From: an uncultured Oscillospiraceae bacterium
GTDB taxonomy: Bacteria > Bacillota > Clostridia > Oscillospirales > Oscillospiraceae
NCBI GenBank assembly: GCA_910577915.1
Contig: CAJTOM010000029.1
Coordinates: 1-28,115, forward strand
Direction: 5' to 3'
DNA: 28,115 nucleotides
This document shows positions 8,024 through 14,462 of the stretch, piece after piece; positions within the stretch are counted from its first letter, which is position 1, and each line of letters begins with the position of its first letter. Position numbers and translations under genes: made by a program. The notes under the pieces are model-generated. The model did no database searches. It was not told the DNA's origin and saw nothing but the letters and a program-made list of their open reading frames with translations.

Positions 8024-8926
8024 GTGGTCTATACCGTTACATGCAACCCGGCCCTGGACTATGTGGTCCGCCTGGGGGACTTCCGGGCGGGGGGCGTCAA
8101 CCGCACGGAGGGGGAGGCGGTCCGGTTCGGCGGCAAGGGCGTCAACGTCTCCACCGTGCTCAGCCGGCTGGGGGTGGAGAACGTGGCCTGGGGCTTTCTG
8201 GCGGGGTTCACCGGCCGGGCCCTGGAGCGGGAGCTGGAGAAAAACGGCGTCCGGACCGACTTCATCCGGCTGCCGGAGGGGCTGACCCGGATCAACGTCA
8301 AGATCAAAGCCGGGGAGGAGACGGAGATCAACGGCCGGGGGCCCGACATCCCGCCCGCCGCGCTGGAGGCGCTGCTGCTGCGGCTGGACGGGCTGGAGGA
8401 GGGGGACGTTCTGGTCCTGTCCGGCTCCGTCCCCGCCTCCCTGCCGGACGGCGTCTACCGGCGGATGCTGCGGCGGCTGGAGGGGCGGGGCGTTCTGGCG
8501 GCGGTGGATGCCGCCGGGGATCTGCTGTGGGAGACCTTGCCCTGCCGGCCCTTTCTCATCAAGCCCAACCACCACGAGCTGGGGGACATGTTCGGCCGGA
8601 CGCTCTCCACGGACCGGGAGATCGCCGGCTGCGCCCGGCAGCTCCAGGAGCGGGGAGCGCGGAACGTGCTGGTGTCCATGGCGGGGGAGGGCTCCCTGCT
8701 GCTGGATGAGACCGGGGCCTGCCGCCGGCTGGGCGCGCCCAGGGGGCGGGTCCGCAGCTCGGTGGGGGCGGGGGACTCCATGGTGGCCGGGTTTTTGGCC
8801 GGCTGGCTGCGGACCGGGGACTACGCCGCCGCCCACCGGCTGGGGGCCGCCGCGGGGTCCGCCACTGCCTTCTCCGACGGCCTGGCGGAGGAGCGGGACG
8901 TGATGGCCCTGCTGAGCGCTCTTTGA
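8024..8926 (+). CDS. PfkB-family sugar kinase, 1-phosphofructokinase type
   Basis: GTG 8024 is chosen because GAGGAGG lies nine bases upstream and because 1-phosphofructokinases begin with a short 'hYTVTxNPAxD' strand, here VYTVTCNPALD. The 300-residue product has GGKGVN (36-41), the first PfkB signature, and the second signature with GAGDS (catalytic base D251) followed by MVAGFLAG. Family knowledge points to FruK, LacC (tagatose-6-phosphate kinase) or a close relative, phosphorylating a ketohexose phosphate to a bisphosphate for aldolase cleavage. Fructose-1-phosphate is the likeliest substrate, but tagatose-6-phosphate is not excluded, so no symbol is given. It follows the DeoR gene by four bases. 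No sugar PTS gene is in the window, so entry of the sugar is unexplained here. Confidence 0.9.
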   Translation: MVYTVTCNPALDYVVRLGDFRAGGVNRTEGEAVRFGGKGVNVSTVLSRLGVENVAWGFLAGFTGRALERELEKNGVRTDFIRLPEGLTRINVKIKAGEETEINGRGPDIPPAALEALLLRLDGLEEGDVLVLSGSVPASLPDGVYRRMLRRLEGRGVLAAVDAAGDLLWETLPCRPFLIKPNHHELGDMFGRTLSTDREIAGCARQLQERGARNVLVSMAGEGSLLLDETGACRRLGAPRGRVRSSVGAGDSMVAGFLAGWLRTGDYAAAHRLGAAAGSATAFSDGLAEERDVMALLSAL

Positions 8927-8985
8927 CCGGGGCGGAGTGAGGGCCGCTTACAGGCGGGAACAACTGTGTGAAAGGGGAAATTGTG

Positions 8986-10248
8986 ATGAAAACCAAGGCG
9001 GTTCGCCTCTACGGCGCCAACGACCTGCGCCTGGAGGAATTTGAGCTTCCCCCGATCCGGGACGACGAGATCCTGGTCAGGGTGATGAGCGACAGCATCT
9101 GCATGTCCACCTACAAGCTGCTGGTCCAGGGCAAGGCCCACAAGCGCTGCCCCCAGAATGTGGACACCCATCCGGTGATCATCGGCCACGAGTTCGCCGG
9201 GGACATTGTAGAGGTGGGCAGGAAGTGGCAGCATGAGTTCAAGGCCGGCGAGAAGTTCGCCCAGCAGCCGGCCCTCAACTACCAGGGGCGGCTGGATTCC
9301 CCCGGGTACTCCTACCAGTTCTGCGGCGGGGCCGCCTCCTACTGCATCATGCCCAACGAGGTGATGGAGATGGGCTGTCTGCTCCACTACGACGGGGAGA
9401 GCTATTTTGAGGCCAGCCTGGGGGAGCCCATGAGCTGCATTGTGGGCGGCTACTACGGCTGCTACCACACCAACAAGACGGACCACGGGCATTCCATCGG
9501 CGTGAAAGAGGGGGGCAGCGTCCTCATTATGGGCGGCTGCGGCCCCATGGGGCTGGGGGCCATCGAGTACCCCATGACCCTGGAGAAAAAGCCGGCCATG
9601 GTGGTGGTCACCGACGTGTCCGGCGAGCGCATCGCGCGGGCCCGCCGGCTCATTCCCGAGGAGATGGCCGCGCGGCACGGCATCAGGCTGGTCTATGTCA
9701 ACCCCCAGGAGTGCGCGGACCAGTTCGCCGCCCTTATGGAGCTGACCGGCGGCAGGGGGTACGACGACGTCTTCGTCTACGCCCCCATCCGCTCCTTGGC
9801 GGAGACGGCGGACCGGCTGCTGGGCTTTGACGGGTGCCTGAATATCTTTGCAGGCCCCACGGACAGCCGGTTCTCCGCGGAGATCAATCTCTACAACTGC
9901 CACTATACCTCTACCCACATTATGGGCACCACCGGCGGCAACACGGAGGATCTGAAGGAGGCCATCCGCCTGGCCGCCCAGGGGAGGATTCGTCCGGCGG
10001 TGATGGTCACCCACATCGGCGGCATCGACGCCATCGCGGAGACCACCGCGCGCCTGCCCCTGATTCCCGGCGGGAAGAAGCTGACCTATACCCAGTTCGA
10101 CATGCCCCTCACCGCCATTGAGGACTTCCGGGAGAAGGGGCGGACCGACCCGCTGTTTGCCAGGCTGGCCGACAGCTGCGAGGCCCATGACGGGCTGTGG
10201 AATGCCGAGGCGGAGAAAATTCTGTTCCGGCACTTCGGGGTGAAATAA
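8986..10248 (+). CDS. Zinc-dependent medium-chain dehydrogenase, L-sorbose-1-phosphate reductase (SorE)-like
   Basis: ATG 8986 follows AAAGGGGAAA with good spacing; an in-frame GTG at 8968 is less likely. The 420-residue product has the medium-chain dehydrogenase layout: a catalytic-domain cysteine (C39, in SDSICMSTYK), GHEF (H68, E69) and a Rossmann loop GGCGPMGLGA. The start (MKTKAVRLYGANDLRLEEFE) and the block HPVIIGHEFAGDIVEVGRKW match what I recall of SorE, which interconverts L-sorbose-1-phosphate and D-glucitol-6-phosphate with NAD(P)H. The four-cysteine structural zinc loop typical of alcohol dehydrogenases is not evident. The neighbouring ketose-phosphate kinase and DeoR regulator fit a hexitol/ketose-phosphate route. 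The exact substrate is an inference; other hexitol-phosphate dehydrogenases remain possible. Confidence 0.8.
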   Translation: MKTKAVRLYGANDLRLEEFELPPIRDDEILVRVMSDSICMSTYKLLVQGKAHKRCPQNVDTHPVIIGHEFAGDIVEVGRKWQHEFKAGEKFAQQPALNYQGRLDSPGYSYQFCGGAASYCIMPNEVMEMGCLLHYDGESYFEASLGEPMSCIVGGYYGCYHTNKTDHGHSIGVKEGGSVLIMGGCGPMGLGAIEYPMTLEKKPAMVVVTDVSGERIARARRLIPEEMAARHGIRLVYVNPQECADQFAALMELTGGRGYDDVFVYAPIRSLAETADRLLGFDGCLNIFAGPTDSRFSAEINLYNCHYTSTHIMGTTGGNTEDLKEAIRLAAQGRIRPAVMVTHIGGIDAIAETTARLPLIPGGKKLTYTQFDMPLTAIEDFREKGRTDPLFARLADSCEAHDGLWNAEAEKILFRHFGVK

Positions 10249-10314
10249 CGCGGGCAAACGCCATAGCAGCCTGCAAGTTCCATGAGAGAAAACATAATGG
10301 GAGGGCCGTTAAGG

Positions 10315-10425
10315 ATGGGGACATTGCGTGTCGGCTTCGCCGGTGGGGATAAGGAGGCGCTGCACGACGTGAGCGCCGTGATCCCCCGGAGGAAGACCAC
10401 GGCGCTGATGGGCCGATTCACCTAA
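10315..10425 (+). pseudogene. Truncated N-terminal stub of a PstB-like ABC ATPase
   Basis: The 36-codon frame reads LRVGFAGGDKEALHDVSAV, then IPRRKTTALMG, then RFT and stop. This is the first part of an ABC ATPase of PstB type (compare QALRGVSLDIP..VTALIG in the intact pstB at 13699-14457). Similarity stops exactly where the Walker A loop GPSGCGKST should begin, so there is no ATPase core. An in-frame ATG at 10297 is also available, but GGGAGGG at 10299-10305 favours 10315. The break indicates a deletion or rearrangement endpoint near 10413. It cannot make a working transporter subunit. Confidence 0.6.
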
Positions 10426-10471
10426 ATATGTAATCCTTCGTCATCGTTCATCGCCGTTCGCCCCGGCTTTT

Positions 10472-10576
10472 TTAAGATGGTACGGATACGCCAACCTCGT
10501 TGGCGGCCTCCATCTTGAACTTGTCCATAGCCTCGCGGGCCTCGGGGACGTTGATGCGGTTGTTCTTCTTAGACAT
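10472..10576 (-). pseudogene. Truncated alpha/beta-type small acid-soluble spore protein (SASP)
   Basis: On the minus strand, after the strong ribosome-binding site GGAGAAGGAG, the frame reads MSKKNNRINVPEAREAMD, then KFKMEAANEVGVSVPS and stop (34 residues). The pattern 'NNRxxVPEAxxxxxxFKxExAxEVGV' is the N-terminal half of alpha/beta SASPs, which coat DNA in spores and are normally about 60-70 residues. The second half, with its GGxMVKxMI motif, is absent. In the next frame the DNA still reads HLKKAGANGDER, like the family's 'LKxGYNGDLTS' segment, so a frameshift near 10480 was probably followed by truncation near 10440. It converges on the PstB-like stub. It supports a spore-forming host. 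Confidence 0.65.
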
Positions 10577-10599
10577 GATCCTTTTCTCCTTCTCCATTT

Positions 10600-10706
10600 T
10601 TGCGACAGGGCACCCCGCGCAGATGGAGAAGAATCGGGCGGAGACCGCTCAGGTTCTTTTCCGTCTTGCGCCGTGCTGTGGACGGATGTCTCCGCCCTTG
10701 TCGCAA
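10600..10706 (-). promoter_or_regulatory. Foldable leader upstream of the SASP remnant
   Basis: Three nested inverted repeats share one centre: TTGCGACA/TGTCGCAA (10600-10607, 10699-10706), GGGCGGAGAC/GTCTCCGCCC (10636-10645, 10688-10697) and CCGTC/GACGG (10661-10665, 10681-10685). On the minus strand the structure ends about ten bases before the SASP ribosome-binding site, so it would form a 5' leader. I cannot match it to a known riboswitch class. It may instead be a DNA palindrome from a mobile element. Confidence 0.4.
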
Positions 10707-10771
10707 CCATAGCATTTGCAGACCGACCTGGAATATGCGACGGCGGACTGCGGTAATTTCTTGCAGAAATT

Positions 10772-10798
10772 TTGACGCGGACGCGGCGCATATATAAT
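10772..10798 (+). promoter_or_regulatory. Orphan sigma-A-like promoter
   Basis: TTGACG (10772-10777) and a perfect TATAAT (10793-10798) are 15 bp apart, shorter than ideal. No coding frame lies downstream on the plus strand before the terminator hairpin at 10844-10885, so any transcript would be about 80 nt and noncoding. Confidence 0.35.
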
Positions 10799-10843
10799 AA
10801 GGTATCCCGTCCGCGCATCCATATGCGGACAAAAAACAGACAT

Positions 10844-10885
10844 AAAAAGAAGGACCGCCGGCAGACTCCGGCGGCCCTTCTTTTT
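10844..10885 (-). terminator. Bidirectional intrinsic terminator
   Basis: AAAAAGAAGG-A-CCGCCGG (10844-10861) pairs with CCGGCGG-C-CCTTCTTTTT (10868-10885), with one A/C mismatch, around a six-base loop. It has a T-run on both strands. It sits 13 bases beyond the stop of the minus-strand SLH gene and would also stop plus-strand transcription from 10772. Confidence 0.85.
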
Positions 10886-10898
10886 CATTTGCGCGGAC

Positions 10899-11951
10899 TC
10901 ACTCCAAAATATAGCAGTTGACCCCGAACAGCTGCGCCAGCTGCAGCTTGGCGGCCATGCTCTCCTCGCTCTGGTACCACACCACGGCCTCCTGATAGGG
11001 GTTGGGCTGATAGGTGCAGTAGGCGCTCTGGTAGCGGTCATTGTAGTAGACGTTGACGTCCGGGTGCTCCAGGACATCCTCCACCTGCCCGGCGGTGAGG
11101 GGCTCGCTGCCCAGAAGGCTACCGTCGCTGGTCACCGTGCGCACGCCGCCCGCCACCAGGTGCAGCGCCAACCGGCTCATGTCCGCGTCGCTGTTTTTCA
11201 GGCGCAGAAGGGCGTCGTACAGATCCGTGAGGGGCTCCAGAGGCGTGGTGGGGAGCTCATCGCCCTCCTGGGCCTCCGGGGTGGTCACGGCCACCAGGCG
11301 GTAGCTGCCCAACTCCGACAGCTCCTCCATTTCCTCGTTGAGCAGGTCGTAGACCCGCACCAGCATGGCGGCGGCCTGCTCCCGCGTGGCGCTGCCGCCG
11401 GGGTTGAAGCGCTCCTCGTCCACGCCGTCCACGATCCCCAAGTCGTAGGCGATCACGATAAAGCCCCGGTTGGTGGAGATGTCGTCAAAGGGGGAGTCGT
11501 AGTCGCTGACGGCGGCGGCCAGGGAGGTGTAGCCCAGCCCACGTACCAGCATAGAGGCCATCTCCTCACGGGTGATGTTGTCGGTGGGGCGGAAGGCGTG
11601 CTCGGCGGTGGCCAGGGCGTCGTGGGCCAGGGCGGTCTCCACGGCGCCGTAGAACCAGCGGTCGGGGGTGACGTCGGAGAAGGAGGGCCGCGCGGGGCTG
11701 ACCTCCTCCCAGTCGAACAGGCGTACCAGGGCGGTGACGAAGGCGGCGCGGCTGATGGGCTCGCCCCGGCCGAAGCGCCCCTCGCCCATGCCTTGGAACA
11801 GGCCCAGCTCCGTGGCCCGCTCCACGCTGTCGGCAGACCAGTGGTCCTCGGGAATATCGCTGTAATCCGGGCCGCTCTCGGCGGCGGCGGGGAGAACCAG
11901 CGTCAGGCACATGGCCAGCGCCAGCGTCAGCGTCAACAATCGTTTTTTCAT
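10899..11951 (-). CDS. Secreted SLH-domain protein with a possible GH18-like tail
   Basis: ATG at 11951 is chosen: it starts a signal peptide (MKKRLLTLTLALAMCLTLV, cleavage near AAA-ES at about residue 24) and lies about 28 bases from the predicted transcription start, while an upstream in-frame start overlaps the promoter. The 350-residue product has three SLH repeats: about 29-75 (DIPEDHWSADSVERA..), 88-140 (FSDVTPDRWFYGAVETA..) and 154-205 (FDDIS..FNPGGSATREQAAAML). They should bind pyruvylated cell-wall polymer. The remaining 145 residues include WYQSEESMAAKLQLAQLFGV near the C-terminus, which resembles the last strand and helix of GH18/YaaH-type spore-cortex glycosidases, but no catalytic DxxDxDxE motif is visible. 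It is probably a surface or spore-coat structural protein. Confidence 0.85.
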   Translation of the reverse strand: MKKRLLTLTLALAMCLTLVLPAAAESGPDYSDIPEDHWSADSVERATELGLFQGMGEGRFGRGEPISRAAFVTALVRLFDWEEVSPARPSFSDVTPDRWFYGAVETALAHDALATAEHAFRPTDNITREEMASMLVRGLGYTSLAAAVSDYDSPFDDISTNRGFIVIAYDLGIVDGVDEERFNPGGSATREQAAAMLVRVYDLLNEEMEELSELGSYRLVAVTTPEAQEGDELPTTPLEPLTDLYDALLRLKNSDADMSRLALHLVAGGVRTVTSDGSLLGSEPLTAGQVEDVLEHPDVNVYYNDRYQSAYCTYQPNPYQEAVVWYQSEESMAAKLQLAQLFGVNCYILE

Positions 11952-11985
11952 GACAGGAACCTCGCTTCTCGTTGGGATTGGGAAC

Positions 11986-12014
11986 ATTATACCAGATGAT
12001 GCCCGGTTCGTCAA
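11986..12014 (-). promoter_or_regulatory. Sigma-A promoter of the SLH gene
   Basis: On the minus strand TTGACG (12009-12014), exactly 17 bp and TATAAT (11986-11991) give a near-consensus promoter. The predicted start is near 11979, about 28 bases before the ATG. Confidence 0.85.
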
Positions 12015-12089
12015 TTTTTCAAACTGGCTCCTCCCGTCGAAAAGCGGCTTTTTTCTATTACTTTTCTGTTACAAATGCGAATTTGCCCG

Positions 12090-13577
12090 TCAGCGCTCCC
12101 GCTCCAGCCGGATCTCGCAGCGGAACCACCCGCTCTCATACTCGTCCCAGGGCAGCAGGCAGTCGCCCGTGCTCAGGAACCCCTCCTGCTCCAGCCGGAT
12201 GGTCAGCGCCAGGCCGTCCCGGCGGTATCCCTGGCCGGTCCAGGCCCCGGAGTCCTCCTTCCAGGGTTCCTCCCCCAGCCACCCGGTGAGCAGCCGCCAG
12301 CCGCTGACCTGACCGCCCGCCAGGGCCCCCGCCGCCAGCCGGGCCTCGTTCAGGGGCAGGGGGTAATAGGCCCTGTCGTCGCCGGGGAAGTGTCCCTCCC
12401 GGCGGCACAGAACAGCGGTGACAAAGCCGCCGCTGTCGGTCTCCACCGTGTACACTGGCCCGTCGCCGTAGCGCTGGCCGTAGTAGCGGCTCTCGAATGC
12501 GCCGCCATTGAGGATGGCGGCGGTCTCTCCGGACAGGGCCCAGCCCTCCTCGTCCAGCCACAGGCTGTAACCCAGCTTGTCCGCCAGGGCGTTGACGTTC
12601 TCGTAGAACTCCGCCGGGGTGACCGCCTCCCCCCGGTGGGGGGGCAGTACCGTTTGGCAGTTGACCCAGACCGTCAGGGGGATCAGCGCGACGGCAACGG
12701 CCTCCGCCGCAAAGGCCCGCAGTCCCCACGCGGGGACGGTGCTGTAGTAGAGGTATCCCGGCTCCCCGTCGTAGGACAGCGCCTCCCCCTCACGGCAGGC
12801 CCGGTAGCACCTGTACTGGCGGTAGAGGCCGTAGAAGGGAATCGCAAAGCCACAGCCCACCCACAAAACCTCCCACACCCGGCGCGTACCCTGGGCGATG
12901 CTCAGCTTTTTCCCCTGTCCGTCCCGAAGCTCCAGCCCCAGCAGCCACTTCCCCGGCGTGGCGCCCCAGACATGCAGCAACAGGGGCTCCACGGCGAAGA
13001 TTAGCAGCCATGTGCAGGCCGTGGTGACGATTTGGTAGGGCAGCGAGGGGACCTGCCCCGCCCCGAAGCCGATGAGGGACAGCAGGACGGTGGCGGCGGA
13101 GGAGGCCAGGGCGCGGTCCAGTCTCCTGGCCCAGAACCGCTGCCAGGGGCTGAAGGCCCACTCCGCCCCCTCCACCGGGGGGCGCCGCCGCTCCGCCGGC
13201 TCTGCCCGGCCGGTGAGCAGCGGCCCCTCCCGGTACCGGGCCGGCTCCAGGGCGGCGTAGGTCACCCCCTCCTCCAGCAGGGAGCGGCACACCTGCTGTG
13301 CCCGGGCCAGCTTGGCCGCGTCGTGGGCCAGGATCCGGCTCTGCCGCTCCAGGGCGTCGGAGAGGGACACCTCCCCCGCCTGCACCGCCCGGATGGCGCC
13401 GATGGGCATGTCCAGCCGGCGCAGCAGCTGGATCTTCTCCAGTGCCGCCGCATCCTCCTCGGTGTAGACCCGGTAGTTGTTGCTCCCCCTTGCCGGGTGG
13501 ATCAGCCCCTCCTTCTCGTAGTAGCGCACGTTGGCACGGGGGATGCCCAGGCGCTCCTCCAGTTCCCGTATGTTCAT
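12090..13577 (-). CDS. MerR DNA-binding domain fused to an RDD membrane domain
   Basis: A 495-residue protein preceded by GGAGGAGGGTGAG. Residues 2-70 are a MerR winged helix-turn-helix: IRELEERLGIPRANVRYYEK, then EGL..NYRVYTEEDAAALEKI and a dimer-helix start LLRRLDMPIGAI. A linker helix follows (about 70-110). From about 144 an RDD-type membrane domain begins with RFWARRLDRAL, then hydrophobic segments at about 160-205 and GATPGKWLLGLELRD, the conserved RDD stretch. Another membrane segment (about 290-310, AVAVALIPLTVWVN) leads to a C-terminal domain of about 185 residues that would face outside. The intact fusion suggests a one-component, membrane-bound transcription factor that reads an envelope signal. 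No metal-binding cysteines typical of MerR sensors are visible. Its promoter has a 19-bp spacer, so autoregulation is likely. Target genes are unknown. Confidence 0.85.
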   Translation of the reverse strand: MNIRELEERLGIPRANVRYYEKEGLIHPARGSNNYRVYTEEDAAALEKIQLLRRLDMPIGAIRAVQAGEVSLSDALERQSRILAHDAAKLARAQQVCRSLLEEGVTYAALEPARYREGPLLTGRAEPAERRRPPVEGAEWAFSPWQRFWARRLDRALASSAATVLLSLIGFGAGQVPSLPYQIVTTACTWLLIFAVEPLLLHVWGATPGKWLLGLELRDGQGKKLSIAQGTRRVWEVLWVGCGFAIPFYGLYRQYRCYRACREGEALSYDGEPGYLYYSTVPAWGLRAFAAEAVAVALIPLTVWVNCQTVLPPHRGEAVTPAEFYENVNALADKLGYSLWLDEEGWALSGETAAILNGGAFESRYYGQRYGDGPVYTVETDSGGFVTAVLCRREGHFPGDDRAYYPLPLNEARLAAGALAGGQVSGWRLLTGWLGEEPWKEDSGAWTGQGYRRDGLALTIRLEQEGFLSTGDCLLPWDEYESGWFRCEIRLERER

Positions 13578-13622
13578 CTCTCACCCTCCTCCCCTGGGCC
13601 TCCCCAGAGGTTTTCTGAGGAC

Positions 13623-13653
13623 ATTATAAGGTATAAAGCGGGTTTACAGTCAA
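13623..13653 (-). promoter_or_regulatory. MerR-type promoter (19-bp spacer) of the MerR-RDD gene
   Basis: On the minus strand TTGACT (13648-13653) and a perfect TATAAT (13623-13628) are separated by 19 bp. MerR-family regulators typically bind and untwist promoters with 19-20-bp spacers. The spacer contains an imperfect dyad (GTA..AAA/TTTAC on the plus strand), and TTATA/TATAA flank its -10 end. The MerR gene starts about 45 bases downstream. Confidence 0.75.
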
Positions 13654-13698
13654 GAGATTTTTGCAAAACGGGGGGGAAAAATTGCCGCTGGAGCCCCC

Positions 13699-14457
13699 TC
13701 ATCCAAACCGTCCGGCCACGTAGTCCCGGGTGCGGGGATCCCGGGGCAGGGTGAACAGCCGGGCGGTCTCCCCCTGCTCCACCAGCTCCCCGGAGAGGAA
13801 GAAGGCGGTCCGGTCCGCCGCCCGCCGGGCCTGGGGGAGGCTGTGGGTTACCAGCACGATGGTGCAGCGCTCCCGCAGATCGCAGATCAGCTCCTCCACC
13901 CTGGCGGTGGAGACGGGGTCCAGGGCGCTGGTGACCTCGTCCATGAGCAGGACCTCCGGCTCCACCGCCAGGGCGCGGGCGATGCACAGCCGCTGCTGCT
14001 GGCCGCCGGAGAGGTCCAGGGCGCTCTTTTTCAGCCGGTCTCTCACCTCCTCCCACAGCCCCGCGGCCCGCAGGGAGGCCTCCACGATCCCCTCCAGCCG
14101 CCCCCGGCCCCGCACGCCGTGGATGCGGGGGCCGTAGGCCACGTTGTCGTAGACGGACATGGGGAAGGGGTTGGGCCGCTGGAAGACCATGCCGACGCGG
14201 CGGCGCAGGTCCGTCACATCCCAGTCCGGTCCGTAGATCTCCCGGCTGTGAAAGGTGAGGCTCCCCCGCACCCTGACCCCCTCCGTCAGGTCGTTCATCC
14301 TGTTGATGGAGCGCAGGAAGGTGGACTTGCCGCACCCGGAGGGGCCGATGAGGGCGGTGACCTGCCGGGCGGGGATGTCCAGGCTGACGCCCCGCAGGGC
14401 CTGGGTCCCGCCGTAGGAGACCTCCAGCTGCCGGGCGGCGATGACAATCCGCTCCAC
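13699..14457 (-). CDS. pstB: Phosphate ABC transporter ATP-binding protein PstB
   Basis: GTG at 14457 is the start: GGAGGAGG lies upstream, it follows the pstA stop by five bases, and the protein begins MERIVIAARQLEVSYGG, as PstB does. The frame remains open far upstream, but that part overlaps pstA. The 252-residue ATPase has Walker A GPSGCGKST (38-46), a Q-loop QRPNPFPMSVYDN, the signature LSGGQQQ (about 149-155), Walker B VLLMDE (169-174) and an H-loop VTHS. QRPNPFP is typical of PstB. The residue after the catalytic glutamate is valine (MDEVTSALD) where proline is almost universal. It powers phosphate import through PstC-PstA. It is the last gene of the operon; a weak G5/C5 hairpin (13671-13698) follows the stop. 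No phoU follows. Confidence 0.95.
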   Translation of the reverse strand: MERIVIAARQLEVSYGGTQALRGVSLDIPARQVTALIGPSGCGKSTFLRSINRMNDLTEGVRVRGSLTFHSREIYGPDWDVTDLRRRVGMVFQRPNPFPMSVYDNVAYGPRIHGVRGRGRLEGIVEASLRAAGLWEEVRDRLKKSALDLSGGQQQRLCIARALAVEPEVLLMDEVTSALDPVSTARVEELICDLRERCTIVLVTHSLPQARRAADRTAFFLSGELVEQGETARLFTLPRDPRTRDYVAGRFG

Positions 14458-14462
14458 GGCCC

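Noticed and set aside
13671..13698. G5/C5 hairpin after pstB as a terminator
   Set aside because: The stem is only five base pairs with a long loop and a run of four T; too weak to list as a feature.
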